Origin: Methylocystis sp. MJC1
Lineage (GTDB): Bacteria; Pseudomonadota; Alphaproteobacteria; Rhizobiales; Beijerinckiaceae
Direction: 5' to 3'
DNA: 64,000 nucleotides
Assembly (NCBI RefSeq): GCF_026427715.1
Contig: NZ_CP107558.1
Location: 2,083,001 to 2,147,000 of the forward strand
The notes beneath the pieces were generated by a model that was given only the letters and a program-made list of their open reading frames with translations, was not told the DNA's origin and ran no database searches. Shown here one piece after another: positions 1 to 8,551 of this stretch. The stretch's first letter is position 1; every line of letters begins with the position of its first letter. The translations under genes were made by a program, and so were the position numbers.

Positions 1-283
1 CCAGCTCAAAGCCGTTGTCCACAAGAAATAGCTCCATCGCCACGAGGGCCACGCGCTTCTTGCCGTCGACGAAAGGATGACAGCGGATGAAGCCGGCGGC
101 GGTGGCCGCGGCGAGGCGCGCGGCGTCGCATTGCGGGTCCTTCAGCGCAAGGTCTTTGGGGCGCATGATCGCATCCGTCAAAGCCGCCTCGCTGATGAGG
201 CCGACGGCTCCGCCATGTGCGGCAAGAACCTCCTCATGGATCGCAAGCGCGATATTTCTATCGAGAAATCGCCAGCCGGTCAT
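1..283 (-). CDS. doc: Death-on-curing (Doc/Fic) family toxin, partial
   Basis: About 94 residues are visible before the window edge cuts the C-terminus. The Fic-fold core motif reads HPFVDGKKR at residues 69-77. Doc toxins usually have HPFxxGNKR or HxFxxANKR, so the conserved Asn is a Lys here. Doc inactivates EF-Tu by phosphorylation; other Fic proteins AMPylate targets. The ATG at 283 overlaps the antitoxin stop (ATGA), typical of translational coupling in a toxin-antitoxin operon. Whether the changed motif leaves activity cannot be judged from sequence. The family call is firm; the activity is uncertain. Confidence 0.85.
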   Translation of the reverse strand, partial: MTGWRFLDRNIALAIHEEVLAAHGGAVGLISEAALTDAIMRPKDLALKDPQCDAARLAAATAAGFIRCHPFVDGKKRVALVAMELFLVDNGFEL

Positions 284-531
284 TTTGCAAGCTGGCGCAG
301 CGCATTATGTCGCTGGCTGATGATCCGCCGCGCCAGCGCTACGCGGCGTTCGAAGTCGGGGTCGCTTTTGGTGATTCGGTAGCCCTCGGGAGAGCGCGTC
401 AGATACAGCCGGTCGCCTTTTTCAACCGCAAGATCGGCAATGATCTCGCGCGGCAGCACCACCCCGAGGGAATTGCCGATGCGGATAATCTTGAGCGCGC
501 CAAAGGCTTCGCCAGGATTTGTCTCGCTCAA
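280..531 (-). CDS. AbrB/MazE-type antitoxin of the Doc module
   Basis: This 83-residue protein begins at a TTG (529-531); no ATG in frame lies near. The N-terminal half carries a SpoVT/AbrB swapped-hairpin pattern (IIRIGNSLGVVLPREI). That fold dimerises and binds operator DNA in MazE-type antitoxins. The C-terminal tail (ARRIISQRHNALRQLAK) is the expected toxin-binding segment. It sits directly upstream of doc with a 4-bp overlap. By analogy with phd-doc and mazEF it should repress its own promoter and neutralise Doc. A start further upstream is possible but would run through the likely promoter. Confidence 0.8.
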   Translation of the reverse strand: MSETNPGEAFGALKIIRIGNSLGVVLPREIIADLAVEKGDRLYLTRSPEGYRITKSDPDFERRVALARRIISQRHNALRQLAK

Positions 532-556
532 TGTTTGAACTCTCGTATCAACATGA

Positions 557-582
557 TGTGTTAATACCAAAGTTAAAACACA
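557..582. promoter_or_regulatory. Inverted repeat, possible antitoxin operator
   Basis: TGTGTT at 557-562 is mirrored by AACACA at 577-582 in an AT-rich patch just upstream of the antitoxin start. It lies between the divergent antitoxin and recG genes. Placement fits autoregulation by an AbrB-type antitoxin; this is inference from position and symmetry only. Confidence 0.35.
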
Positions 583-636
583 CAAATGGCGGCGGCAACA
601 TGACAAATGACCGCCGGTGGATAAACTGCGCCCTCC

Positions 637-2739
637 ATGCGACCCGACATTCTCTCCCCGCTCTTTGGCCGCGTTGCAGCCCTTTCCGGCGTCGGTCCGA
701 AGACCGCGCCTCTTTTCGATCGCCTGTTGGCCAAGGCCGGCCAGCAGGCGCGCCTTGTCGACCTGCTGTTCCATCTGCCCACGAACATCATCGACCGCAG
801 CCAGCGCCTCACCATCGCCGAGGCGCCATTGGAGACCTTGGTGGTCATCAAGGCGCGCGTCGCGGCGCATCGCCGGCCGCAGGGACGCTACGCGAAGCAG
901 CCCTATCGGGTGCTCGTCGAGGACGACACGGGCGATGTGGAGCTCGTCTTCTTCCTGGCCAACGCCGATTGGATTGAACGCAGCCTGCCGCTGGGAGCAA
1001 CGCGCTGGATCTCAGGCCGCATCGAGCTTTACGACGGCCGCCGCCAGATGGTGCATCCCGACCGCGTGCTCGACGAGGCCGGCCTCGCCAAGCTGCCGCC
1101 CTATGAAGCCGTTTATGGACTCACCGAAGGATTGCAGGCGCGTTTTGTCTTGCGGGCCACAGAAGAGGCGCTTGCGCGCTTGCCCGTGCTGCCCGAATGG
1201 CAGGAGCCAACCGTGCTCGCCGCCAACAAGCTCCCCGCCTTCGCCGACGCCCTGCGCACGGCGCATCGCCCGGACAGTCCCGCGTCTCTCTCGCCGCAGC
1301 ATCCCGCGCGGCAGCGCCTGGCGCTCGACGAATTGCTCGCAAGCCAGCTCGCGTTACGGCTGATGCGCGCAAAAATGCGCCGCCTGCCGGGACGGGAGAA
1401 CAAAGGCGACGGGCGCATCTCGCGCGCAATCGAGGCCGGCCTTCCCTTCCGCCTCACCGGCGCGCAGCAACGCGCCCTCGCGGATATCCGCGCCGACCTT
1501 GCCTCGCAGATGCGCATGCTGCGTCTTGTCCAGGGCGACGTTGGCTCCGGCAAGACGGTTGTCGCTGCGCTCGCCATGACGAGCGTTGTCGAATGCGGGC
1601 GACAGGCAGCCTTGATGGCGCCGACCGAAATTCTCGCGCGCCAGCATTATGAGCGCCTCGCGCCGCTCATGGAGCCCGCGGGCGTGCGCGTGAAGCTTCT
1701 TACCGGACGGTTGAAGCAAAGCGAACGCGCCGCGGCGCATGCCGCCATTGCGGCCGGAGAGGTCGATGTCGTCGTCGGCACGCATGCGCTGGTGCAGAGC
1801 GATCTCGCCTTCCACGATCTCGGCCTCGCCGTCGTCGATGAGCAGCATCGCTTCGGCGTGCAGCAGAGGCTCGCGCTCGGCGCCAAGGGCGAGGCGGTCG
1901 ATGTGCTGGTGATGACGGCGACGCCCATTCCCCGCACCTTGGCGCTCACGGCGTTCGGCGACATGGACTCCTCGGCCCTGGACGAAAAGCCGCCCGGCCG
2001 CACGCCGATCTCCACCCGCGCCCTGCCCGCGGCGCGCATTGGCGAAGTCGTCGCAGGGCTCCAGCGCGCGCTGGCCGAAGGCGCTCGCGCCTATTGGGTA
2101 TGCCCGCTTGTGGAAGAGAATGAAGACCTCGACCTTGCCGCCGTCGAGGCGCGCGCCGCCGATCTGCGCCATTATTTCGGCGACTCCGTTGGTCTGCTGC
2201 ACGGAAAAATGAAAGGGCCTGAAAAAGACGCCGCCATGGAGGCCTTCCAGCGCGGCGGCACGCGCCTGCTCGTCGCAACGACAGTGGTGGAGGTCGGCGT
2301 CGACGTGCCCGAAGCGACGATCATGGTGATCGAACACGCCGAACGCTTCGGCCTTGCGCAATTGCATCAGCTCCGCGGGCGTGTCGGCCGTGGCTCGGGA
2401 AAGTCGAGCTGCCTCTTGCTCTATAAGGGCCCGTTGAGCGAAGCCGCAAAGGCGCGCCTGATGGTATTACGGCAGACGGAAGACGGATTCCGTATCGCGG
2501 AAGAGGACTTGCGGCTGCGCGGCGAAGGCGAGTTACTCGGAACGCGGCAGGCCGGCTTGCCGGGCTTTCGTCTCGCCGATCTTGCCGCCCACGCCCGCCT
2601 CCTCGCCATCGCACGGGACGACGCCGAGATCATCCTACGGCGCGACCCCGAACTGGCGAGCGATCGCGGCAGCGCGCTGCGCGCCCTGCTCTATCTTTTC
2701 GAGCGGGACGAAGCGATCAGACTTTTACGCGCAGGGTAA
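637..2739 (+). CDS. recG: ATP-dependent DNA helicase RecG
   Basis: This 700-residue protein has the normal RecG length and order: an N-terminal wedge/OB region (about 60-150), then two RecA-like motor domains. Motifs seen are Walker A GDVGSGKT (300-307), the DEQH box (401-404) and TATPIPRT (428-434). The helicase C domain follows, with VATTVVEVGVDVPEA and QLRGRVGRG. RecG regresses stalled replication forks and branch-migrates Holliday junctions. It is transcribed divergently from the Doc module, and a small minus-strand gene ends 3 bp after it. Confidence 0.97.
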   Translation: MRPDILSPLFGRVAALSGVGPKTAPLFDRLLAKAGQQARLVDLLFHLPTNIIDRSQRLTIAEAPLETLVVIKARVAAHRRPQGRYAKQPYRVLVEDDTGDVELVFFLANADWIERSLPLGATRWISGRIELYDGRRQMVHPDRVLDEAGLAKLPPYEAVYGLTEGLQARFVLRATEEALARLPVLPEWQEPTVLAANKLPAFADALRTAHRPDSPASLSPQHPARQRLALDELLASQLALRLMRAKMRRLPGRENKGDGRISRAIEAGLPFRLTGAQQRALADIRADLASQMRMLRLVQGDVGSGKTVVAALAMTSVVECGRQAALMAPTEILARQHYERLAPLMEPAGVRVKLLTGRLKQSERAAAHAAIAAGEVDVVVGTHALVQSDLAFHDLGLAVVDEQHRFGVQQRLALGAKGEAVDVLVMTATPIPRTLALTAFGDMDSSALDEKPPGRTPISTRALPAARIGEVVAGLQRALAEGARAYWVCPLVEENEDLDLAAVEARAADLRHYFGDSVGLLHGKMKGPEKDAAMEAFQRGGTRLLVATTVVEVGVDVPEATIMVIEHAERFGLAQLHQLRGRVGRGSGKSSCLLLYKGPLSEAAKARLMVLRQTEDGFRIAEEDLRLRGEGELLGTRQAGLPGFRLADLAAHARLLAIARDDAEIILRRDPELASDRGSALRALLYLFERDEAIRLLRAG

Positions 2740-2741
2740 AA

Positions 2742-3254
2742 TCACGCGGCCGCCCGCAGAGCGTCACCAAACTCGGGGAGGAAGCCCGCCACCGTCTCAA
2801 AGGGGACGCGACGGTCAAAATTCAACGTCCGGGCGTCGGCGACAATAAGAGCCTGCGGCGCGAGCAGCACGGTCTCGAAATCCATGTAGTTCTGAAAGCA
2901 CTCTTGATTCATCATGGCCTTTGCGACGGCGCGGTAGGTGCCCTTCTCCGACGCCGCCAACTCGTCCGCGCGCATTGCTCTTTCGACATGCAACGCAAAG
3001 CGAAGCTTCGTCTGCTCCACCTCGAAAATGAAAAGCATCTTGGTTGAGATGTGGCCCGTGGATTCCGAACGCCAATTGCGCCACCACGGTTCCGGCCCCT
3101 GAGCCTCCTGCTGCTCAGCCTGAAGCAATCGGGCCAAGGGCCAAAGACGGGAGAACTTCGTGCGGCTGAGGAACCAGGAGCGAAATTCATGCGACGCGCC
3201 AAGCGTCGACGCAAAAACTTCATCCAAATCGCTGGAAGCTGGGATTCCCTGCAT
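2742..3254 (-). CDS. Hypothetical protein
   Basis: The 170-residue protein is soluble and acidic to neutral, with no signal peptide or membrane segment, and I do not recognise it. The ATG at 3254 has AGGA 8 bases upstream; a TTG at 3275 would add seven residues. A central KMLFIFEVEQTKLRFALHVE stretch, followed by AMMNQECFQNYMDFETVLLAP, has the alternating strand-helix look of a small globular domain. It converges on recG with 2 bases between the stops and lies alone between recG and the methyltransferase. Confidence 0.6.
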   Translation of the reverse strand: MQGIPASSDLDEVFASTLGASHEFRSWFLSRTKFSRLWPLARLLQAEQQEAQGPEPWWRNWRSESTGHISTKMLFIFEVEQTKLRFALHVERAMRADELAASEKGTYRAVAKAMMNQECFQNYMDFETVLLAPQALIVADARTLNFDRRVPFETVAGFLPEFGDALRAAA

Positions 3255-3384
3255 TTTCGATATCCTATCAGGCAAGACAAAGTCCGGACGGCGCTCGGGC
3301 TATTCTCTCCTTCCTAGGCTTCCGACGTGAATCTTGCGTTTAGAGAGCCGTCTCCAACTTCGTAAGCTTAACGACCAATTAAAA

Positions 3385-4662
3385 CTATATTCGTCGAGCC
3401 AGAGCGATGCGGTTGCTGTTGACGCCTTTGCTGTTGTTGGCGACGCCCCAACAATTGCTGGTCTTGGTGAAACGTTGGCGGTTGACCATCACGCATAGCC
3501 TTTCGAAGGGCAAGCCTTCCATGGCCTCCCAAACAAGACGCTCGAGCAGAACCGCTCCGCCGCGCACCTCGCCGACCTCATAAGCGACATGGCCGCCTGG
3601 CCTGACGACACGCGCCAACTCTTCGAACACGCTGCGCGTCATAAGCGTCCAGGCGTCGAGACTGCGCAACTGCGATAGCGCGATCGCATCCGTATCCACA
3701 GCGGCGAACCAGTTGCGCAGCCAATTGTCGCCTCGATAATCCACGACGTCGAGAAAGGGTGGCGACGTCACGACCAGATCGACCGACGCGTCGCTCAAAT
3801 GAGCAAGCTTCGCCGCATTGGCCACTGATAGAATGGCCGGAAGTCCCGGTGGCGGCGGCCCATCGGCCAGCAGCGACCGCGATTTTCTGGAGATCAGGGC
3901 TGCGACGTCGCGCATCGGCGGCGTTTGCGCACGGCGCGCATTGATCTTCACCTGCGCCTTGACGCTCACGGCCTGGTTAGGGGGCATTGTGTAGACGGAA
4001 AAAAAGCCCGGCGAATGGCCGGTCAGGCGGTTCAGCGCGACCATTCTGATCCAATCGTCGACCGGATCGGGCGCGACCTCGGGCGGCAGGCGCTCGATGA
4101 GCCAGGCGCGCAAGGCGCAAATCTGCCGCAACGTCTCCGGATGGTAGAAGGCGAGAAGATCCTCGCGCTCAATCTGGCCGGAGCCCAGCGGCGCTTCCGC
4201 AAGGCGCGCGACGATGGCCTCTATCGCCGGCGGACCAAGCCGCGGCCGCGTCAGCATCAGCGAGAGCGGATTTGCGTCGGAACCGACCGCCCGGCGCCCC
4301 AGCAAGGCGGCTTGAAGCGGCGTCGTGCCGCGACCCATGAAGGGATCACAGACCACGTCATTGGGTTTGGTCAGACGCTCGATAAAGAAAGCCGGCAGCT
4401 GCGGCTTGAAGCAGGCGCGGTAGCTGATCTCGTGGAGCGAATGCGCGGAGCGCTGCGCGGATGTCCAATATTCATTTACGTAATACGTAAGACCACACTC
4501 TTCCACCACCTGAGTAGCCGCGCCAAACAAGTCAAAGGCGCGCAAGGACGCGAGGAAATCGCTCTCCTGCGCCGCGCCGGCCGTGTTACGCAATGCGATC
4601 GGCAAGCCTGGGGCGTCCCTTAATCTCGGCGCCAAGTTCTGCGCGCGCCAGGGCCAACTCAT
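3385..4662 (-). CDS. DNA methyltransferase, N4-cytosine/N6-adenine type (orphan)
   Basis: Up to 425 residues. The AdoMet-binding motif DPFMGRGT is at residues 106-113 and the catalytic TSPPF at 299-303. This is the DNA_methylase N4/N6 family; an SPPF-type motif is common in N4-cytosine enzymes. No restriction endonuclease gene is adjacent, so it looks like an orphan or regulatory methylase. The upstream HigA-like gene ends inside this frame (stop at 4586). The true start may therefore be a TTG around 4593-4605 rather than the ATG at 4662. Both genes follow tgt on the same strand. Confidence 0.88.
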   Translation of the reverse strand: MSWPWRAQNLAPRLRDAPGLPIALRNTAGAAQESDFLASLRAFDLFGAATQVVEECGLTYYVNEYWTSAQRSAHSLHEISYRACFKPQLPAFFIERLTKPNDVVCDPFMGRGTTPLQAALLGRRAVGSDANPLSLMLTRPRLGPPAIEAIVARLAEAPLGSGQIEREDLLAFYHPETLRQICALRAWLIERLPPEVAPDPVDDWIRMVALNRLTGHSPGFFSVYTMPPNQAVSVKAQVKINARRAQTPPMRDVAALISRKSRSLLADGPPPPGLPAILSVANAAKLAHLSDASVDLVVTSPPFLDVVDYRGDNWLRNWFAAVDTDAIALSQLRSLDAWTLMTRSVFEELARVVRPGGHVAYEVGEVRGGAVLLERLVWEAMEGLPFERLCVMVNRQRFTKTSNCWGVANNSKGVNSNRIALARRI

Positions 4663-5116
4663 ATTGCAATTGCAAATCCAACCAGTCTTCCGGGTCGACC
4701 CCGAACCAATGACCGAAGCGCAGCGCCGTATCCGCCGTCACGCCGCGTTGGCCATTGATAATAGCCGTCACGCGATTGACCGGCACGCCAATATCTCTGG
4801 CAAGATCGGAAGCGGTTAGGCCCAGGTCAAAGAGATGCTGCGCGAGAATCCGGCCCGGATGCGTTACCTCCGTCTCAGCAGGCGCCAACTGGAAACTGAG
4901 CTGGGGCGTTGTGCGGCGAAGCGGTGCGCGCGGCGTGGCCGCCTTGGCGACGTGGCGCGGCGCGGCAGCAATGGGCGTCGCTTTGCGCGCCGGGGCAGAA
5001 ACGGCGTTAACGCTCGCCCCCCGCTTGGGCGGCGAACGTTCGTCGCCCTCTGGAAAGGCGCCCGTCAGAAGGAGGCGGGTGAGCGCCTCGTAGTATGTGC
5101 CTGCGATAGGCTCCAC
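4586..5116 (-). CDS. HigA-like XRE-family regulator with long N-terminal extension
   Basis: The protein has 176 residues when started at the GTG at 5116, which has a near-perfect AGGAGG 7 bases upstream. An ATG at 5131 is in frame but places that Shine-Dalgarno inside the gene. The C-terminal third is a HigA/VapI-type helix-turn-helix: HPGRILAQHLFDLGLTASDLA, then VPVNRVTAIINGQR. It ends with FGVDPEDWLDLQLQYELALA, typical of HigA antitoxins. The first 90 residues are an Arg/Ala/Pro-rich extension that HigA lacks. No HigB toxin is beside it. It starts 37 bp after tgt and overlaps the methyltransferase, so it may control that gene. Confidence 0.8.
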   Translation of the reverse strand: MEPIAGTYYEALTRLLLTGAFPEGDERSPPKRGASVNAVSAPARKATPIAAAPRHVAKAATPRAPLRRTTPQLSFQLAPAETEVTHPGRILAQHLFDLGLTASDLARDIGVPVNRVTAIINGQRGVTADTALRFGHWFGVDPEDWLDLQLQYELALARAELGAEIKGRPRLADRIA

Positions 5117-5153
5117 TCGCTCCCTCCTCATCTATTATGCGCTCCGTAAAACG

Positions 5154-6290
5154 CTAAGGTGCGACATTCGACTTCTCGCCCTCGGCCCATTGCGCGCGGG
5201 TCTCGGCAATGAAATCGGAAAGCCGGCCCTCGACGATCGCGGCGCGCAACCCGGCCATCAACTGCTGATAATATGCCACATTGGCCTGAGTCAGCAGCAT
5301 CATTCCCAAGATTTCCCCAGCCTTTACGAGATGGTGGAGATAGGCGCGGGAGTAATCGCGCGCGGCAGGGCACGAGGATTCGGGGTCGAGGGGCCGCAGG
5401 TCTTCCGCGTGGCGGGCGTTCTTTATGTTGATTTTTCCGAAGCGCGTATAAGCGAGGCCATGGCGGCCGGCACGGGTGGGCATCACGCAATCGAACATAT
5501 CGATCCCGCGCGCGACCGCCTGCATAATGTCGTCCGGCGTGCCGACGCCCATGAGATAGCGGGGCTTTCCGGCCGGGAGATGCGGAACGGTCGTCTCCAG
5601 CATGTCGAGCATGACCTCCTGCGGCTCTCCGACCGCAAGACCCCCAACCGCCAAGCCGTGGAAATCCATATCGGCGAGCGCCCGGGCGCTTTCGATGCGC
5701 AAGCTTTTGTTCGCGCCGCCCTGAACGATGCCGAAGATCGCCCTACCCGGCTGTTCCTGGAAAGCCTTGCGCGAACGCTCGGCCCAGCGCAACGACAGAC
5801 GCATGGCGCGTTCGGCTTCTTCATCCGAGCATGGCAGACGCACGCATTCGTCGAATTGCATCTGAATGTCGGAGCCCAGCAAATGCTGGATCTCCATCGA
5901 GCGCTCGGGCGACAGATGGTGGCGCGAGCCGTCGATATGCGACTGAAAGGTGACGCCGCTTTCATCGAGCTTGCGCAGCTTGGCGAGCGACATAACCTGA
6001 AAGCCGCCGGAATCCGTCAGGATCGGATAAGGCCATCGCATGAATTCGTGCAGGCCGCCGAGTTTGGCGACCCGCTCGGCGCCGGGCCGCAGCATCAGAT
6101 GATAGACATTGCCAAGCAGAATATCCGCGCCCGTCGCGCGCACGTCCTGCGGAAACATGGCTTTCACCGTCGCCGCCGTTCCGACAGGCATAAAGGCGGG
6201 TGTGCGGATTATTCCGCGCGGCGTAAAAATCTCACCCTTACGCGCCGCGCCGTCGGTCGCCTGCGCGGCGAAAGAGAATTCATCGCTCAT
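5154..6290 (-). CDS. tgt: tRNA-guanine transglycosylase (queuine tRNA-ribosyltransferase)
   Basis: The 378-residue protein has the full TIM-barrel pattern. Substrate residues sit in [11 protein letters not shown] (D93), IVQGGAN lies at about 188, and the nucleophile is D267 in [13 protein letters not shown]. It exchanges guanine 34 in GUN-anticodon tRNAs for preQ1. The C-terminal zinc site of E. coli Tgt uses a CxCxxC cluster plus a His. Here the matching stretch reads [18 protein letters not shown] (about 303-320), so two of the three cysteines are gone. Its start overlaps the stop of the small gene upstream by 4 bp (ATGA), in an operon with queA. Confidence 0.96.
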   Translation of the reverse strand: MSDEFSFAAQATDGAARKGEIFTPRGIIRTPAFMPVGTAATVKAMFPQDVRATGADILLGNVYHLMLRPGAERVAKLGGLHEFMRWPYPILTDSGGFQVMSLAKLRKLDESGVTFQSHIDGSRHHLSPERSMEIQHLLGSDIQMQFDECVRLPCSDEEAERAMRLSLRWAERSRKAFQEQPGRAIFGIVQGGANKSLRIESARALADMDFHGLAVGGLAVGEPQEVMLDMLETTVPHLPAGKPRYLMGVGTPDDIMQAVARGIDMFDCVMPTRAGRHGLAYTRFGKINIKNARHAEDLRPLDPESSCPAARDYSRAYLHHLVKAGEILGMMLLTQANVAYYQQLMAGLRAAIVEGRLSDFIAETRAQWAEGEKSNVAP

Positions 6291-6622
6291 TTTCGGTCCT
6301 TGACGCCGAGCTCGGCGAGCTTAACGATTTTATACTGTCCGTAATCCGTCTCGTTGAACCACACGGAGAAGATTGCGCCCACTCTTATTTCCATCTTCCG
6401 TAAGTCGGTGCGCCATGGGTCGACGCTCTTGCCGAACTCGATGCGCCCGTCGCGTCGCAGGATGAAGGGAAGCGGCGCGGCGCCGTCGAGGTCAAAGGCC
6501 CCGAAGACGTCCCATGTTGACGCGACGCGTAAATCCTCGACCCGCAGATCGACGGTCATCCGCGCCTCGGTGGGGTCGTCCCGCCATTGCGCGATCAGCC
6601 TCACGTCGCGCGCCTCGCTCAT
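6287..6622 (-). CDS. Small conserved-position protein between queA and tgt
   Basis: This 111-residue protein is coupled on both sides by ATGA overlaps: with queA (6619-6622) and with tgt (6287-6290). The coupling argues that it is real and co-expressed with queuosine synthesis. It is soluble with no signal peptide, and beta-rich ([21 protein letters not shown], then [18 protein letters not shown]). I do not recognise the family, and no catalytic motif stands out. A role in tRNA modification is a guess from context. Confidence 0.75.
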   Translation of the reverse strand: MSEARDVRLIAQWRDDPTEARMTVDLRVEDLRVASTWDVFGAFDLDGAAPLPFILRRDGRIEFGKSVDPWRTDLRKMEIRVGAIFSVWFNETDYGQYKIVKLAELGVKDRK

Positions 6623-7758
6623 CGGTCGGCGCGGTAAAGAAGGCTGGCGTCGCCGTAGGAATAGAAGCGATAGCCATTGGCAATGGCGTGCGTATAGGCG
6701 GCTTTCATGCGGTCGACGCCGCAAAAGGCGCAGACCAGCATGAAGAGCGTCGAGCGCGGCAAATGGAAATTGGTGAGCAGCATGTCCGTCGCGCGGAATT
6801 TGTAGCCCGGCGTTATGAAGATGCTTGTACGCGCTGCGTAAGGGAGAATCTCACCCTCCGCGCTCGCGGCGCTTTCCAGCGTGCGCAAAGCCGTCGTGCC
6901 AACGGCAATGATACGGCCGCCCCTGCTGCGCGCGGCGTTCAACGCCTGCGCAGTGGCCGCGTCGATGCGGGCGAATTCCTCATGCATCTTATGCGCGTCG
7001 GTATCATCTGCCTTGACGGGCAGAAACGTGCCGGCCCCGACATGGAGCGTAACGCGATGGAGCGTCACGCCCATCGCTTCTATCTCGGAAAGAAGCGCCG
7101 GCGTGAAATGCAGCCCGGCGGTCGGCGCGGCGACGGCACCCGCCTCGCGCGCGAAAACCGTTTGATAGTCCGTCTCGTCACGTTCGTCGGCCGCCCGCTT
7201 GCCGGCGATGTAAGGCGGTAAGGGCATTTCGCCCAAGGCTTCGATTGCTGTGTCGAGGGCGGAGCCGGTGAGAGCGAAATGCAGAGTGATCTCGCCTTCC
7301 GCTCCCTTGGCCTCGACCTGAGCCACGAGGGAGGCAGCCTCGTCATTGCGAGGACCGTCAGCGACGACGCAATCCAGAGCCGGGATGGCGCTCTCTGTTG
7401 CTTCGCTTCGCTCGCAATGACGGAAGAAGCGGATGTCGTCGCCGACGACGAGCTTCTTTGCCGGCCGCATGAGCGCGCGCCAGCGAGATGCGTCGAGCCG
7501 CTCGATCAGCGTCGCCTCGACACCCGCGCTCAATTCGCCGCGAATGCGCTTTCCGGAAAGCCGCGCGTGAATAACGCGCGTGTCGTTGATGACGAGAGCG
7601 TCGCCGGGACGCAAATAGGAGAGAAGGTCGCGCACGATCCGTTCCTCGAAAGAGCCGGACGGCGGAACGACAAGCATGCGTGCGCGATCGCGCGGCTCTA
7701 CAGGCCGTAGCGCGATGCGGTCTTGTGAGAGCTCGAAGTCGAAGAGATCGACGCGCAT
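6619..7758 (-). CDS. queA: tRNA preQ1(34) S-adenosylmethionine ribosyltransferase-isomerase
   Basis: The 379-residue protein transfers and rearranges the ribosyl of AdoMet onto preQ1 in tRNA, giving epoxyqueuosine. Family landmarks are [14 protein letters not shown] (about 54-67), [27 protein letters not shown] and [15 protein letters not shown] chose the ATG at 7758 ([19 protein letters not shown]), the standard QueA start. Residues about 113-142 ([18 protein letters not shown] and following) have no counterpart in QueA. They are encoded by a palindromic dispersed repeat (7341-7422) inserted in frame between GDDIRFF and ASLVAQVEA. This explains the extra length. Confidence 0.96.
   Translation of the reverse strand: MRVDLFDFELSQDRIALRPVEPRDRARMLVVPPSGSFEERIVRDLLSYLRPGDALVINDTRVIHARLSGKRIRGELSAGVEATLIERLDASRWRALMRPAKKLVVGDDIRFFRHCERSEATESAIPALDCVVADGPRNDEAASLVAQVEAKGAEGEITLHFALTGSALDTAIEALGEMPLPPYIAGKRAADERDETDYQTVFAREAGAVAAPTAGLHFTPALLSEIEAMGVTLHRVTLHVGAGTFLPVKADDTDAHKMHEEFARIDAATAQALNAARSRGGRIIAVGTTALRTLESAASAEGEILPYAARTSIFITPGYKFRATDMLLTNFHLPRSTLFMLVCAFCGVDRMKAAYTHAIANGYRFYSYGDASLLYRADR
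7341..7422. repeat. Palindromic dispersed repeat (family A) inside queA
   Basis: The terminal inverted repeat is CGTCATTGCGAG at 7341-7352 and CTCGCAATGACG at 7411-7422. Inner arms contain GCAATCCAGAGC and TTGCTTCGCTTCGCTCGC. The same family lies between genes at 19161-19230 and 21889-21966. Here it is translated as part of QueA. Confidence 0.9.
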
Positions 7759-7890
7759 GTTTGTTGCTCGATCAAACGGGCGGCAGGCGAGGCGCGCGCC
7801 ATCTTCCGCTTTACCGGGAGGGCGGCGGTTGAAGGCCGCCGGGTGGGGCTCTTTCGCCGCTAAACTAAACCACCCCGTCACAGCCCGCGT

Positions 7891-8037
7891 TGACGCCCCT
7901 CGCGCTTCGAGACGCCTGCTGCGCAGGCTCCTCAGCATGAGGGGCTTCTGCATCTACGCCAAACACTTAGGCCTCATCCTGAGGAGCGAGCGAAGCTCGC
8001 GTCGCGAAGGACGAGGCCGCCTCAGAAGTGTGTCAAC
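7891..8037. repeat. 147-bp dispersed repeat (family C), copy 1
   Basis: It runs from TGACGCCCCTCGCGCTTCGA to GTCAAC. It contains two hairpins: one around CGCCTGCTGCGCAGGC and one around GAGCGAGCGAAGCTCGC. A nearly identical copy of the same length is at 42548-42694. This copy lies between queA and the cytosolic cyclophilin gene. Confidence 0.9.
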
Positions 8038-8050
8038 GGACTGAGAGCGT

Positions 8051-8509
8051 TCAGCCGCCCAGCGTCGCCTTGATGATCTTGTCGGGATCCTTCACCGGCT
8101 CGCCGCGCTTGATCTTATCGACATTCTCCATACCGGAGATCACCTCGCCCCAGACCGTATATTGGCGGTCGAGGAAATGGGCGTCCGTAAAGCAGATGAA
8201 GAACTGCGAATTGGCCGTATCGGGATGCGAGGCGCGCGCCATGGAGCAGGTTCCGCGCACATGGGGCGCGTCGTTGAACTCGGCTTCGAGGTTCGGATAT
8301 TGCGAACCGCCCGTGCCGGTGCCGCGCGGGCAACCGGTCTGGGCCATGAAGCCCTCGATCACGCGATGGAAGACGATGCCGTCATAGAAGCCCTCGGAAA
8401 CGAGCTTCTTGATGCGCTCGACATGCTTGGGCGCGAGATCGGGGCGGAGTTTGATGACGACCGGACCCTTGGTGGTCTCCAGCGTCATGGTGTCGGCGGC
8501 TTCAGTCAT
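8051..8509 (-). CDS. ppiB: Peptidylprolyl isomerase, cyclophilin type (cytoplasmic)
   Basis: This 152-residue cyclophilin starts at MTEAADTMTLETTKG and has no signal peptide. Core residues seen are FHRVIEGFMAQTG (catalytic Arg), the SMARA segment, and NSQFFICF, ending with WGEVISGMENVDKI. It catalyses cis-trans isomerisation of X-Pro bonds during folding. It is paired with an exported paralogue immediately upstream (8646-9200) in the same direction. The intervening gap is filled by a palindromic repeat. Confidence 0.95.
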   Translation of the reverse strand: MTEAADTMTLETTKGPVVIKLRPDLAPKHVERIKKLVSEGFYDGIVFHRVIEGFMAQTGCPRGTGTGGSQYPNLEAEFNDAPHVRGTCSMARASHPDTANSQFFICFTDAHFLDRQYTVWGEVISGMENVDKIKRGEPVKDPDKIIKATLGG

Positions 8510-8551
8510 TGTGGCTCCTATTTTTGTTGGCCAGCGCCCGTTTCGCCGCAT

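Noticed and set aside
280..870. 196-codon minus-strand frame spanning the antitoxin and the start of recG
   Set aside because: Only the last 83 codons resemble a protein (AbrB type). The upstream part is antisense to recG and crosses the promoter region.
1354..2367. 337-codon minus-strand frame inside recG
   Set aside because: It is antisense to a full, well-conserved helicase gene. GC-rich codon bias creates such frames.
5097..6344. 415-codon plus-strand frame opposite tgt
   Set aside because: A shadow of tgt; no family resemblance, while tgt has all catalytic motifs.
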